Below are positions 34,491 to 45,486 of a DNA stretch of 64,000 nt, piece after piece (positions within the stretch are counted from its first letter, which is position 1; each line of letters begins with the position of its first letter). Source of the stretch: Variovorax sp. OV329. Lineage in GTDB: Bacteria; Pseudomonadota; Gammaproteobacteria; Burkholderiales; Burkholderiaceae_C. The position numbers were made by a program, and so were the translations under genes. Under the pieces are notes generated by a model. The model had not been told where the DNA came from and did no database searches. It worked only from the letters and a program-made list of their open reading frames with translations. Where the stretch lies: NCBI RefSeq assembly GCF_900114785.1, contig NZ_FOUG01000006.1, forward strand, positions 124,001 to 188,000, given 5' to 3'.

Positions 34491-35485
34491 GCGCGGGCAG
34501 TGGCGACGTCCACCCAGCGCGCCGTTGCCTGCTGCCTCAGGGCACCATCGGCCAGCCGGGTGACGAACAGGGCCGCGACCTCGTGCTTCCGTGCGAACGC
34601 CATGCCCTCTTCCGGCCCCAGCACGGTCAGCAGCGTGGCCAGGGCGTCCGCCTGCATGCACTCGCGATGCAGCACGCTGACGCCGGCCAGGCCATGCTGC
34701 ACGGGGAGGCCGCTTAGGGGATCGATGGTGTGCGACCAGTGCTGGCCGTCGTGGCCGTGACGGTGCCAGCGGTCGCCGGAAGTGGCGATCGACATGTCGC
34801 CGTGCAGCGCGACCGCCGTGCCCAGGCCCTCTGCCGTCTCCACCTGGACCCGCCAGGCGCTTCCATCGGGCCGCCTTCCGCTGGCGCGCAATTCGCCGCC
34901 CACTTCGAGAAGGAAATCGGACAGGCCCATCGCCTGCAGTGCAGCGCACGCATGGTCGACCGCAAAGCCCTTGGCAATGCCGGAAAGGTCGAGCGCGATG
35001 CCGCCGGGCTGATGAATCGTCGCAGCGTCGCGGTCGAAGCTCAAACGCTGCCATCCCACCTGCCGTCGTGCAGATTCGAGTGCTTGCGCCGTGGGCAGGG
35101 CTGCCGGCCGGGCTTGCGCGCCAAAGCCCCACAGGCCGATCAACGGACCCACTGTCAGGTCGAAGGCGCCCTCGCTGGCCGAGGCCCAGTGCCATGCGCA
35201 GTCGAGCACTTGGAAAAATTCGGGTGCCAGCTCGTGCGTGCTGCCTGCCGGCGCACGGTTGTAGCGACAGATGTCGGACCCGCTTTCCCAGGTGCTCATC
35301 TGCGCGATCACGCGATCGAAGCAGCGCTCGACGCACTCGCGCACCGCCTCCAGCGCCAGCATGCGGGGGTTGTCCAATCGCAGCGACCAGAGCGTGCCCA
35401 TCGTGCGGCCGGACAGGTCCTGCACGGTGGACGCGTCGGCCGCACGCGGTGGCCGCACCGCGGCATAGCCGGCGCCGGCGCGCAC
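34487..35485 (-). CDS. apbE: FAD:protein FMN transferase
   Basis: A 332-residue ApbE protein: RTMGTLWSLRL near the start, FDLTVGPLIGLWGFG, the signature IALDLSGIAKGFAVD, EVGGELRASGRRPDG, and the Mg-binding MQADALATLLTVLG. It attaches FMN covalently to a Ser/Thr in partner proteins. No clear lipobox or signal peptide is visible from the GTG start at 35485, so location is uncertain. The likely substrate is the neighbouring DUF2271 protein, which carries an SSAT motif. Confidence 0.92.
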   Translation of the reverse strand: MRAGAGYAAVRPPRAADASTVQDLSGRTMGTLWSLRLDNPRMLALEAVRECVERCFDRVIAQMSTWESGSDICRYNRAPAGSTHELAPEFFQVLDCAWHWASASEGAFDLTVGPLIGLWGFGAQARPAALPTAQALESARRQVGWQRLSFDRDAATIHQPGGIALDLSGIAKGFAVDHACAALQAMGLSDFLLEVGGELRASGRRPDGSAWRVQVETAEGLGTAVALHGDMSIATSGDRWHRHGHDGQHWSHTIDPLSGLPVQHGLAGVSVLHRECMQADALATLLTVLGPEEGMAFARKHEVAALFVTRLADGALRQQATARWVDVATARA

Positions 35486-35529
35486 CGCGTAGGCGCCGCC
35501 GGTGGCGACAGGCGTCGACGAGAAGCCGG

Positions 35530-36336
35530 TCAGGGCATGACCTCCAGGGTCGCTGCGTAGCTCAGCCGGCGTTCCTTGGCGCGTGCCACCGAGGTCTTGC
35601 TGTCCTGCGTGTTGGCTTCCAGCCAGTACATGCCCGCCGAGGGCCAGGTGATGTTGAACTGCCCGTTGGCGTCGGTCTTCAGGGCCTGCTCGCCCACCTT
35701 GTCGCGGTAGCGCGTGCTGCCGGCAGTCACCGTGACCTCGACGTCGCGCGCCGGCTGGCCATCGATCAGCAGGTTGAAGCTGGCCTTCTCGCCCTTGACC
35801 AGGTCGCTGGGGGCGGTTACCGGAATCAGTTCCATCCCCTTGCCGCTGGGACGCAAGGCGCTGGGCTTGCCGACGGTCACGAAGGACTCGATGCGGCCGG
35901 CCGATTGCGTAATCTCCACTTCCTGCGCGTCGGCCGGAACCTGCGACGCGATGTTGTCGGGCGTGCCGCGCGCGCGCTTGACCTGGCCGGTGGCCTTGTC
36001 CTTCCAGCGGGCGAACACGCCCTCGTTGATCACCGCCAGGCGGTAGGTGCCGGTCTGCGTGAGGTTCAGGTCGAAGGTGCTGCGCAGCTTGCCCTTGCCC
36101 ACGTTCTCCGGCGGCACGCTGCTGCCGTCAGGCGCCGTGATGGCGAGGGTGTCCAGCCCCAGCGGGCGATGGTTGAAGAAGAACAGGTCGTTGGAGACGG
36201 CCGCGTCGACCGTGATCCAGTCGGCCTTCGACAGCACGGTGCTCGAGGGCAGCAGCCAGACGTTGTGGGCCTGCACGGCGAAGGCGGTGGCCGTCAGGGA
36301 AATGGCGATCGCGGCGTAGCGAAGGATGTTTTTCAT
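35530..36336 (-). CDS. DUF4198 periplasmic protein
   Basis: A 268-residue protein with signal peptide MKNILRYAAIAISLTATAFA, then HNVWLLPSSTVLSKADWITVDA, the conserved N-terminal motif of DUF4198, and a C-terminal Ig/carboxypeptidase-like module (DANGQFNITWPSAGMYWLEA). Biochemical function is unknown; many relatives accompany metal uptake. It lies between apbE and DUF2271 in the same orientation. The ATG at 36336 is set by the signal peptide. Confidence 0.85.
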   Translation of the reverse strand: MKNILRYAAIAISLTATAFAVQAHNVWLLPSSTVLSKADWITVDAAVSNDLFFFNHRPLGLDTLAITAPDGSSVPPENVGKGKLRSTFDLNLTQTGTYRLAVINEGVFARWKDKATGQVKRARGTPDNIASQVPADAQEVEITQSAGRIESFVTVGKPSALRPSGKGMELIPVTAPSDLVKGEKASFNLLIDGQPARDVEVTVTAGSTRYRDKVGEQALKTDANGQFNITWPSAGMYWLEANTQDSKTSVARAKERRLSYAATLEVMP

Positions 36337-36386
36337 GGTGTACCTGGAGGGTTGGTGGGACCGGGAATTCGCTTCTTGCTTCTTCG

Positions 36387-36908
36387 TCAGGGCTTGAGTT
36401 CGAGCCGCACTTCGCCCAGCTCGCTGCTGCCGGCGGCGCTGGCCTGTTCCGCCTTGGCCGGTGGCCATTGGAAGGGGATGCTGACGATCTCGCGGCCGCC
36501 CACTTCGCGCGCGGCTTCCACGTAGAGCTTGTAGGCGCCGGGTGCCAGCTTGGGCAGTTGCACCGAGCCTTCGGTGACCTGGATCTGCTGCTTGCCCGCG
36601 GGGCGCGTCGCGCTGCTCACGCCGTCCACCGGCATCGCGAGTTCGCGGCCGACGCGGCGCCACCACTGGCGAATGTCCTTGAGCCACTTCGTGCCTTCGC
36701 CCTCGGCATTGCCCTTGTTCTTCACGTCGTACCAGACGGCCAGGGTTCCGGCCACGGTCTGGTCCGGGCGCTCCACCCACGCGGCCACGTAGGGGCGGTG
36801 GTACTCGGCCACCTCCAGGCGCGGAATCTCGATGCTCACGTTGAGGCCGGCGGCGAAGGCGGGCGCGCCCAGCAGGGACGCGAGGGCCAGGGAATAGCGA
36901 ACTTGCAC
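36387..36908 (-). CDS. DUF2271 periplasmic protein, putative flavinylated electron carrier
   Basis: A 173-residue exported protein. Signal peptide VQVRYSLALASLLGAPAFAA is followed by the DUF2271 fold (VSIEIPRLEVAEYHRPYVAAWVE, QTVAGTLAVWYD). Residues 95-101 read DGVSSAT, resembling the (S/T)GA(S/T) FMN-attachment motif of NqrC/RnfG-type proteins; T101 would be the acceptor for ApbE. DUF2271 genes are known to occur with ApbE and PepSY genes. The GTG start at 36908 has GAGGAC 7 nt upstream. Confidence 0.85.
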   Translation of the reverse strand: MQVRYSLALASLLGAPAFAAGLNVSIEIPRLEVAEYHRPYVAAWVERPDQTVAGTLAVWYDVKNKGNAEGEGTKWLKDIRQWWRRVGRELAMPVDGVSSATRPAGKQQIQVTEGSVQLPKLAPGAYKLYVEAAREVGGREIVSIPFQWPPAKAEQASAAGSSELGEVRLELKP

Positions 36909-36934
36909 GAAAGAGTCCTCGATGGATGGTTGGA

Positions 36935-37579
36935 TCAATGGATGAACAGCAGCGCCAGCAGCACCGGGATGACCAGCCCCAGCGCCGCCATGGGCCAGGT
37001 GAAGGGCCGGTTGCCCGCGTGCATCTTCAGGATGAAGAGGCCGGTGATGGAGAAGACCAGCGTGGCCGCGGCGAAGATGTCGATGAACCAGCTCCAGGCC
37101 ACGCCGGTGTTGCGGCCCTTGTGAAGGTCGTTGAAGTAGGAGAGCCAGCCGCGGTCGGTGCGCTCGTATTCGAGCTCGCCGTCCTGTAGGTTCAGGCGCA
37201 GCCAGGCATCGCCGCCCGGGCGCGGCAGCGAGAGGTAGACCTCTTCCTTCGACCACTCGGCCTCGCGGCCCTGCGTGTCGACGTCCCACTGGTCCTTGAT
37301 CCAGGCGCGCAGCGCGCTTGGCAGCTCGGCGCGGTCCTTGTTGGCCTGCGCTGCGGGCAGGTGCCCGGTCACCTGCTGCAGTAGCGCGGGCTCGAGCTGG
37401 ACAACCTTGCTCTGCACCTTCGGCTTGGCCTCTATCTGGCCGGCGTGGTTCAGCGTGAAGCCGGTGATGCTGAAGAGCAGCAGTCCCACCAGGCAGATCG
37501 CGGAACTGACCCAATGCCATTCATGCAAGGTCTTGAGCCAATAGGCGCGGCGGCGGGAAGGTGAGGGGGAGGCGGACAT
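36935..37579 (-). CDS. PepSY-associated transmembrane protein
   Basis: A 214-residue protein with a basic N-terminus, a transmembrane helix at about 25-43 (SSAICLVGLLLFSITGFTLN), a periplasmic PepSY-like region and two C-terminal helices (FIDIFAAATLVFSITGLFIL; ALGLVIPVLLALLFIH). His residues near the membrane (LHEWHW, NHAG, LHKGRN) could hold haem. PepSY membrane proteins are proposed to move electrons to periplasmic carriers or ferric siderophores. It is the first gene of the block and has a Fur-like site upstream. Confidence 0.85.
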   Translation of the reverse strand: MSASPSPSRRRAYWLKTLHEWHWVSSAICLVGLLLFSITGFTLNHAGQIEAKPKVQSKVVQLEPALLQQVTGHLPAAQANKDRAELPSALRAWIKDQWDVDTQGREAEWSKEEVYLSLPRPGGDAWLRLNLQDGELEYERTDRGWLSYFNDLHKGRNTGVAWSWFIDIFAAATLVFSITGLFILKMHAGNRPFTWPMAALGLVIPVLLALLFIH

Positions 37580-37609
37580 GGTGGGCAGCCGCCGATTCTA
37601 GCCACCCAG

Positions 37610-37628
37610 ATGAGAATGACTTCCATTT
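37610..37628. promoter_or_regulatory. Fur-like site upstream of the PepSY gene
   Basis: Read on the minus strand: AAATGGAAGTCATTCTCAT, resembling a Fur box (NNATGATAATCATTCTCAT) and 31 nt before the PepSY start. It would place the whole PepSY-DUF2271-DUF4198-apbE-flavoreductase block under iron control. Confidence 0.55.
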
Positions 37629-37645
37629 GCATGTAAAGCGCAGGC

Positions 37646-37669
37646 AAAGAAAAGGGGCCCGAAGGCCCC
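37646..37669 (-). terminator. Terminator of bfr
   Basis: On the minus strand, GGGGCC-TTCG-GGCCCC followed by TTTTCTTT. It lies 28 nt after the bfr stop and isolates bfr from the PepSY block. Confidence 0.8.
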
Positions 37670-37696
37670 AATCCATGGCAAATCCGCTGAACGAAG

Positions 37697-38173
37697 CTAC
37701 TCGATCTCGCCCATCTGCGACTGCAGGTAGTTCTGCAGGCCGACCTTCGTGACCAGGTCGATCTGGGTTTCGAGGAAGTCGATGTGTTCCTCGGTGTCGT
37801 CCAGGATCTTTTGCAGCAGGTCGCGCGAGACATAGTCGCGCACCGACTCGCAATGCGCGATGCCGTCCTTGATGGTGGCTTGCGCGCCTTGCTCCGAGGC
37901 CAGGTCGCACGACAGGATCTCGGGGACGTCCTCGCCGACGCGCAGCTTGCCCAGGTCCTGCAGGTTGGGCAGGCCGTCCAGGAAGAAGATGCGGTCCATG
38001 AGCATGTCCGCGTGCTTCATCTCGCCGATCGACTCGTCGTATTCCTTCTTCGCCAGCTTGTCCAGGCCCCAGTGCTTGAGCATCCGATAGTGCAGGAAGT
38101 ACTGGTTGATGGCCGTCAGCTCGTTCTTCAGCTGGGCCTGCAGGTGTTCGATGACCTTGGGGTCGCCCTTCAT
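37697..38173 (-). CDS. bfr: Bacterioferritin
   Basis: A 158-residue four-helix ferritin with ferroxidase ligands E18 ([10 protein letters not shown]), E51 and H54 (GEMKHADM) and a second-half set in [14 protein letters not shown]52 is the haem-bridging Met that marks bacterioferritin. It stores iron in a 24-mer shell. The start at 38173 has AAGGAAAAG just upstream. It is divergent from ahpC. Confidence 0.94.
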   Translation of the reverse strand: MKGDPKVIEHLQAQLKNELTAINQYFLHYRMLKHWGLDKLAKKEYDESIGEMKHADMLMDRIFFLDGLPNLQDLGKLRVGEDVPEILSCDLASEQGAQATIKDGIAHCESVRDYVSRDLLQKILDDTEEHIDFLETQIDLVTKVGLQNYLQSQMGEIE

Positions 38174-38358
38174 GATCTTTTCCTTCTTATGGTGTGAGTA
38201 GGGATTCTCCCGGGCGAAGGTGGTGGGCTGCAAGCTCACGCGCCTATGCCCCCGTCAAGGCGTTCTGCATGCGTGTGAGGCTGATAGGCGTTCGTGTTTG
38301 CAGCTGGCCGGTGGCGGGGGCACTGTTCAAAAAAACATAGGCCTGGGCAATGATTTTA

Positions 38359-38402
38359 ATAGATCATGTCTATCGAAATGATGGCGTATCAGTGTTTATA
38401 CT
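38359..38402 (+). promoter_or_regulatory. ahpC promoter with OxyR-like half-site
   Basis: ATAG-N7-CTAT at 38359-38373 exactly matches the OxyR half-site pattern. A -10 TATACT lies at 38397-38402, and the corresponding -35 position is poor, as expected for an activator-dependent promoter. ahpC starts 42 nt further on. The rest of the bfr-ahpC gap (38174-38358) shows nothing I can assign. Confidence 0.6.
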
Positions 38403-38443
38403 ATGGCCTCGCAAGTCTTTTTAACCACCCGAGGAACTACTGA

Positions 38444-39007
38444 ATGTCCGTGATCAACACCCAAATCAAGCCTTTCAAAGCCAGCGCGTTCAAGAACGGC
38501 AAGTTCATCGAAGTCTCCGACGCCGATGTGAAGGGCAAGTGGGCGGTCTTCTTCTTCTATCCGGCCGACTTCACTTTCGTCTGCCCCACCGAGCTGGGCG
38601 ACGTGGCTGACTACTACAAGCAGTTCCAGGACCTGGGTGTGGAGATCTACTCGGTGTCGACCGACACCCACTTCACCCACAAGGCCTGGCACGACTCGTC
38701 GGAAACCATCGCCAAGATCCAGTACCCGATGATCGGCGACCCGACGCTGGCGATCAGCCGCAACTTCGAAGTCCTGCGTGAAGACCAGGGCCTGGCCAAT
38801 CGCGGCACCTACATCGTCGACCCGCAAGGCGTCATCCAGGCCGTGGAAATCACCGCCGAAGGCATCGGCCGCGACGCCAAGGACCTGCTGCGCAAGGTCA
38901 AGGCTGCCCAGTACGTGGCCGCCCACCCCGGTGAAGTCTGCCCCGCCAAGTGGGAAGAAGGCGCTGCCACGCTGAAGCCTTCGCTGGACCTGGTCGGCAA
39001 GATCTAA
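38444..39007 (+). CDS. ahpC: Alkyl hydroperoxide reductase subunit C
   Basis: A 187-residue typical 2-Cys peroxiredoxin. The peroxidatic C47 is in DFTFVCPTE and the resolving C166 in GEVCPAKW, the same numbering as E. coli AhpC. It reduces hydrogen peroxide and organic hydroperoxides and is recycled by AhpF, encoded next. A GAGGAACTACTG leader precedes the ATG. Confidence 0.96.
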   Translation: MSVINTQIKPFKASAFKNGKFIEVSDADVKGKWAVFFFYPADFTFVCPTELGDVADYYKQFQDLGVEIYSVSTDTHFTHKAWHDSSETIAKIQYPMIGDPTLAISRNFEVLREDQGLANRGTYIVDPQGVIQAVEITAEGIGRDAKDLLRKVKAAQYVAAHPGEVCPAKWEEGAATLKPSLDLVGKI

Positions 39008-39039
39008 GCCGCTTTTCCGACAAGCGACTGTTCCCTCTG

Positions 39040-39074
39040 AAAAGCCCGGGTGCGCTCCCGTGCCCGGGCTTTTT
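39040..39074 (+). terminator. Terminator/attenuator between ahpC and ahpF
   Basis: Stem AAAAGCCCGGG / CCCGGGCTTTT with a 12-nt loop and T tract. Placed inside the gene pair, it probably lets ahpC mRNA exceed ahpF by partial read-through. Confidence 0.75.
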
Positions 39075-39111
39075 CGTTTCCGTTTTTCGTCTTTGAGAAA
39101 GTGAATCCTTC

Positions 39112-40671
39112 ATGCTCGACGCAGGCACCAAAGCCCAATTGAAGAGTTACCTCGAACGCGCCACGCAACCGATCGAGATCGTTGCCTCGCTGGACGACGG
39201 CAAGGCCTCGGTCGAACTGCAGGCGCTGCTCAAGGACATCGCCGAGTCCTCGCCGCTGGTCCGCGTGACCGAAAGCCGCGACGACACGCATCGCAAGCCC
39301 TCCTTCTCCATCAACCGCCCGAGCGAGAACCACGGCCCGCGCTTTGCCGGCCTGCCCATGGGGCACGAGTTCACCTCGCTGGTGCTGGCGCTGCTGCAGG
39401 TGGGCGGCTACCCGCCCAAGGTCGACAAGGAAGTGCTCGAGCAGATCCGTGCGCTCGACGGCGACTTCGACTTCGAGATCTACATCTCGCTGACCTGCCA
39501 CAACTGCCCGGACGTCGTGCAGGCCCTGAACCTGATGGCCGTGCAGAACCCGCGCATTCGCGCCACCATGATCGACGGCTCGCTGTTCCAGGACGAGGTG
39601 AAGGAGCGCCAGATCATGGCCGTGCCCACCGTCTTCCTCAACGGCACCGAGTTCGGCCAGGGCCGCATGACGCTGGAAGAGATCCTGGCCAAGATCGACA
39701 CCAGCGGTGTCGAGCGCGAGGCCAGGAAGATCGACGCCAAGGACCCCTTCGACGTGCTCATCGTCGGCGGCGGCCCAGCCGGCGCCGCGGCGGCCGTTTA
39801 TGCGGCGCGCAAGGGCATCCGCACCGGCGTGGCCTCCGAGCGCTTCGGTGGCCAGGTGCTGGACACCATGGGCATCGAGAACTTCATCTCCATCAAGGAG
39901 ACCGAGGGGCCGAAATTCGCCCTGGCGCTTGAAGAGCACGTGCGCCACTACGACGTGGACATCATGAACCTGCAGCGTGCCAAGGGCCTGGTGGCCGGCG
40001 ACGACCTCATCGAGGTGAAGCTGGAAAGCGGCGCCACGCTGAAGAGCCGCAGCGTGATCCTGTCGACCGGCGCGCGCTGGCGCAACATCAACGTGCCGGG
40101 CGAGCAGGAATACAAGAACAAGGGCGTGGCCTACTGCCCGCACTGCGACGGCCCGCTCTTCAAGGGCAAGCGCGTGGCGGTCATCGGCGGTGGCAACTCC
40201 GGCGTGGAAGCGGCCATCGATCTGGCCGGCATCGTGGGCCATGTGACGCTCATCGAGTACGACACGCAACTGCGTGCTGACGCGGTGCTGCAGCGCAAGC
40301 TCGGCAGCCTGCCCAACGTGAAGGTCATCACCAACGCGCAGACCACCGAGATCACCGGCGACGGCCAGAAGCTGAACGGCCTGCACTACAAGGACCGCAC
40401 GAGCGGCGAGGTGCACGCGGTGGAGCTGGAAGGTGTGTTCATCCAGATCGGCCTGGTGCCCAACACCGATTGGCTCAAGGGCACGCTGGAGCTCTCGCGC
40501 CACGGCGAGATCATCGTGGACGCACGCGGCCAGACCTCGATCCCCGGCGTGTTCGCCGCGGGCGACGCGACCACAGTGCCCTTCAAGCAGATCATCATCG
40601 CCGCCGGCGATGGGGCGAAGGCCGCGCTGGGCGCCTTCGACCACCTGATTCGCACCTCGGCGCCGGCCTGA
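39112..40671 (+). CDS. ahpF: Alkyl hydroperoxide reductase subunit F
   Basis: A 519-residue flavoprotein disulfide reductase. The N-terminal tandem thioredoxin-like domain carries C129/C132 (SLTCHNC). A thioredoxin-reductase-like part has FAD site [18 protein letters not shown], the active disulfide YCPHCDG near residue 343 and NAD(P)H site [16 protein letters not shown]. It passes electrons from NADH to AhpC. Length equals the family norm. Confidence 0.96.
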   Translation: MLDAGTKAQLKSYLERATQPIEIVASLDDGKASVELQALLKDIAESSPLVRVTESRDDTHRKPSFSINRPSENHGPRFAGLPMGHEFTSLVLALLQVGGYPPKVDKEVLEQIRALDGDFDFEIYISLTCHNCPDVVQALNLMAVQNPRIRATMIDGSLFQDEVKERQIMAVPTVFLNGTEFGQGRMTLEEILAKIDTSGVEREARKIDAKDPFDVLIVGGGPAGAAAAVYAARKGIRTGVASERFGGQVLDTMGIENFISIKETEGPKFALALEEHVRHYDVDIMNLQRAKGLVAGDDLIEVKLESGATLKSRSVILSTGARWRNINVPGEQEYKNKGVAYCPHCDGPLFKGKRVAVIGGGNSGVEAAIDLAGIVGHVTLIEYDTQLRADAVLQRKLGSLPNVKVITNAQTTEITGDGQKLNGLHYKDRTSGEVHAVELEGVFIQIGLVPNTDWLKGTLELSRHGEIIVDARGQTSIPGVFAAGDATTVPFKQIIIAAGDGAKAALGAFDHLIRTSAPA

Positions 40672-40700
40672 GGCGGCGCAGGGGCAGGGCGGGGGCGGCC

Positions 40701-41522
40701 TCAGTAGATGAGCCGCTCCGGCCGCAGCTCCTGCAGGATGGTGGTGGCGATCTCCTCGATCGACTTGGTGGTCGTGGAGAGCCAGCGAATGCCCGAGCGG
40801 CGCATCATGGCCTCGGCCTCCGACACCTCGTTGCGGCAGTTCTCCAGGCTGGCGTAGCGGGAGTCGGGGCGCCGCTCGTTGCGGATCTCGGACAGGCGCT
40901 CGGGCTGAATGGTCAGGCCGAAGATCTTCTTGCGATGGGGCATGAGCGCCGGCGGCAGCTGCTTGCGCTCGAAGTCCTCGGGAATCAGCGGGTAGTTGGC
41001 CGCTTTCAGGCCGTGCTGCATGGCCAGGTAGAGCGAAGTCGGCGTCTTTCCGCTGCGGCTCACGCCCACCAGGATGACGTCCGCGCCTTCGAGGTCGCGG
41101 TTGCTCTGGCCGTCGTCATGCGCCAGGCTGAAGTCGATCGCGGCGATGCGCTCGTTGTATTCCTTGCTCTTGCTGGCGTCGCTGAAGCGGCCGATGCGGT
41201 GGTTGGACTTCATTGCCAGCTCGATCTCGAGCGGCCGCACGAAGGTGCCGAACATGTCCAGCAGCATGCCCTTGCAGCCGTTTTCGATGACCTCGAGGAT
41301 TTCCGTGTTGGCCAGCGTGGTGAAGACCAGCGGGCGCACGCCCTCATGCTCGGCCGTGTGATTGATCTGCCGCACCGCCTGGTGGGCCTTGTCCACCGTG
41401 TCGGTGAAGGGCAGGCGCACGTGGCGCGGCCTGATCTCGAACTGCGCCAGCACGGCATTGCCGAAAGTCTCGGCCGTGATGCCGGTGCCGTCGGAGACGA
41501 AGAAAACGGTGCGGTTGGTCAT
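40701..41522 (-). CDS. ppsR: PEP synthase regulatory protein (kinase/pyrophosphorylase)
   Basis: A 273-residue DUF299 protein. [23 protein letters not shown] opens it and the P-loop-like [15 protein letters not shown] lies near 150-165. It phosphorylates and dephosphorylates PEP synthase in an ADP/Pi-dependent way. It is divergent from its target ppsA. The ATG at 41522 begins the conserved sequence, and upstream in-frame codons do not belong to the family. Confidence 0.94.
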   Translation of the reverse strand: MTNRTVFFVSDGTGITAETFGNAVLAQFEIRPRHVRLPFTDTVDKAHQAVRQINHTAEHEGVRPLVFTTLANTEILEVIENGCKGMLLDMFGTFVRPLEIELAMKSNHRIGRFSDASKSKEYNERIAAIDFSLAHDDGQSNRDLEGADVILVGVSRSGKTPTSLYLAMQHGLKAANYPLIPEDFERKQLPPALMPHRKKIFGLTIQPERLSEIRNERRPDSRYASLENCRNEVSEAEAMMRRSGIRWLSTTTKSIEEIATTILQELRPERLIY

Positions 41523-41727
41523 GTGGGTCGGCGCTCGGGTCCTCGGCAGCGCTCCGATTGCGGGCGCGCCTACAATTCCGGCCATTATCAGGACTTCCGG
41601 TCATGGGCCGGGCCTGGCACCAGAACGATTCCACCTCCATGCCAGCCGCCAACGCACCCAGAGCAACGAGAACGATCGTGCGCTGCCGTCCGCATGGGAC
41701 ACCGCTTTCAACTTTAGGAGCTTTCCC

Positions 41728-44127
<2,400 letters not shown>

Positions 44128-44145
44128 GCGCTGACAGCGTCATCA

Positions 44146-44188
44146 GGGTGTGCTCCGGTGGTTGTTGCCGCCGGACCACACCCTTTTT
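44146..44188 (+). terminator. Terminator of ppsA
   Basis: Near-perfect 13-bp stem GGGTGTGCTCCGG / CCGGACCACACCC (one mismatch) followed by T5. The next 170 nt to the unknown gene at 44361 hold no recognisable element. Confidence 0.85.
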
Positions 44189-44360
44189 CACGCTTTGGCT
44201 GTCGTCAGGCCCGCGTCAGGGAAGACGGAATTGCTAATGGTGGCTAACTTGTGTCACATTCTGCGACAAATAGGGGGAAGACGTTTTGCTGAGTTTTCAC
44301 GAAGAAGGCCCACGGCACGGGTCTCGCTAACAGGTCAGCATCCACTTCGAGAAAACATCC

Positions 44361-44843
44361 ATGATCCTTTGCAAGAGCGACACGGGGCAGCAGGCCCTCA
44401 AGGACCGATCCGTCAGCGTCACGCCGCGGCAGCGTTCGGCCTTCATCCTCTTCGACGGCAAGCGCTCGATGGACGATGTGATCGGTGCCGGCCTGGGCGT
44501 GACCCGGGAGGACGTGGAACAGATGATGTCGCTCGGGCTGCTGGTCCCGGCGGCTGGGCAGCCGGCCATGGCGCCCGCGACTGCCGTCGCGACGCCTGCC
44601 GATGCGCCCGCTGCTGCCGGGGGCGCTGCATCCGAACCGGGACTCTCCCACCAGCAGCGCTACCAGCAGGCCTATCCGGTTGCCACCCGCCTGACCGCCG
44701 GCCTGGGCCTTCGGGGCTTCAAGCTCAACCTGGCGGTCGAGGCCGCAGCCACCTGGGAAGAACTGGTGGGCCTGGCGCCCAAGATCCGTGCGGCCGTCGG
44801 GGCCGACCGGGCGCTGGAACTGGACCGAGCCCTGGGCATCTGA
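44361..44843 (+). CDS. Conserved hypothetical protein, two-domain with Ala/Pro linker
   Basis: A 160-residue protein I cannot assign. The N-terminal part (residues 1-62; VTPRQRSAFILFDGKRSMDD, EDVEQMMSLGLL) looks like a small winged-helix-like module. A linker rich in Ala, Pro and Thr (63-90) follows. The C-terminal helical part (TRLTAGLGLRGFKLNLAVEA, WEELVGLAPKIRAAVG) ends the protein. No signal peptide or membrane helix. The ATG at 44361 is the first in frame. It lies 252 nt upstream of rpsF and has its own long leader. Confidence 0.7.
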   Translation: MILCKSDTGQQALKDRSVSVTPRQRSAFILFDGKRSMDDVIGAGLGVTREDVEQMMSLGLLVPAAGQPAMAPATAVATPADAPAAAGGAASEPGLSHQQRYQQAYPVATRLTAGLGLRGFKLNLAVEAAATWEELVGLAPKIRAAVGADRALELDRALGI

Positions 44844-44895
44844 GTCACCCGGCCGCCCCGCCCCTCAGACCTAGCCAGCGGCGGCCAAAGGCTGC

Positions 44896-44901
44896 TAGAA
44901 T
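44896..44901 (+). promoter_or_regulatory. Possible -10 of the rpsF operon
   Basis: TAGAAT in the 252-nt gap before rpsF; no convincing -35. If used, the operon has a leader of about 190 nt, room for autogenous control. Confidence 0.35.
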
Positions 44902-45013
44902 GTTGGGCTTCGCCTTGCCACACTGCAATTTGACGCTGCAGGTGGCTTTCAACCTCCGCCAGGCGGCCGAGTTGCAATCCAGGGGCGCGAATCGTGCAGG
45001 AGCCCAGGCTTCT

Positions 45014-45048
45014 TGCAAGGCAGCCGCTTGCTGCCCGTACCGTTCGCA
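45014..45048 (+). promoter_or_regulatory. Candidate S6:S18-binding leader RNA
   Basis: A perfect hairpin GGCAGC-CGCTT-GCTGCC (45019-45035) is followed by CGTACCG. Flanking TGCAA (45014-45018) can pair with TTcGCA (45043-45048), leaving a CCG on the 3' side of the helix. This resembles the ribosomal S6:S18 leader motif, in which a bulged CCG is bound. Judged by eye only. Confidence 0.35.
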
Positions 45049-45095
45049 CGCCATGGATGCGGCCCGATGCCAGGCCCAAACCCAAAAGGAGTGCC

Positions 45096-45473
45096 ATGCG
45101 TCACTACGAAATCATTTTGCTCATCCACCCGGATCAGAGCGAGCAAGTTCCGGCCATGCTGGAGCGCTACAAGGGCATGATCACCGCCGGCGGCGGCAGC
45201 ATCCACCGCGTGGAAGACTGGGGTCGTCGCCAGCTGGCCTACCAGATCAACAAGCTGAACAAGGCCCACTACCTGTGCGTCAACATCGAGGCTGACCAGG
45301 CCGTGATGGCTGAACTGGAGCACGCCTTCAAGTTCAACGACGCCGTGCTGCGCCACCTGACCGTGCAGAAGAAGAAGGCCGACACCGCTCCTTCCGCCAT
45401 GATGAAGACCGTCGAGCGCGAAGAAGCCCGCAAGGCTCAGCAGGCCGAATACGCCGCCAACAACAACGGTTGA
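45096..45473 (+). CDS. rpsF: 30S ribosomal protein bS6
   Basis: A 125-residue protein beginning [20 protein letters not shown], with the S6 core [23 protein letters not shown] and a charged Ala-rich tail (about 25 residues beyond E. coli's globular part). AAAGGAG precedes the ATG at 45096. First gene of the rpsF-priB-rpsR-rplI operon. Confidence 0.97.
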   Translation: MRHYEIILLIHPDQSEQVPAMLERYKGMITAGGGSIHRVEDWGRRQLAYQINKLNKAHYLCVNIEADQAVMAELEHAFKFNDAVLRHLTVQKKKADTAPSAMMKTVEREEARKAQQAEYAANNNG

Positions 45474-45486
45474 TGCGAGCGCCGCT

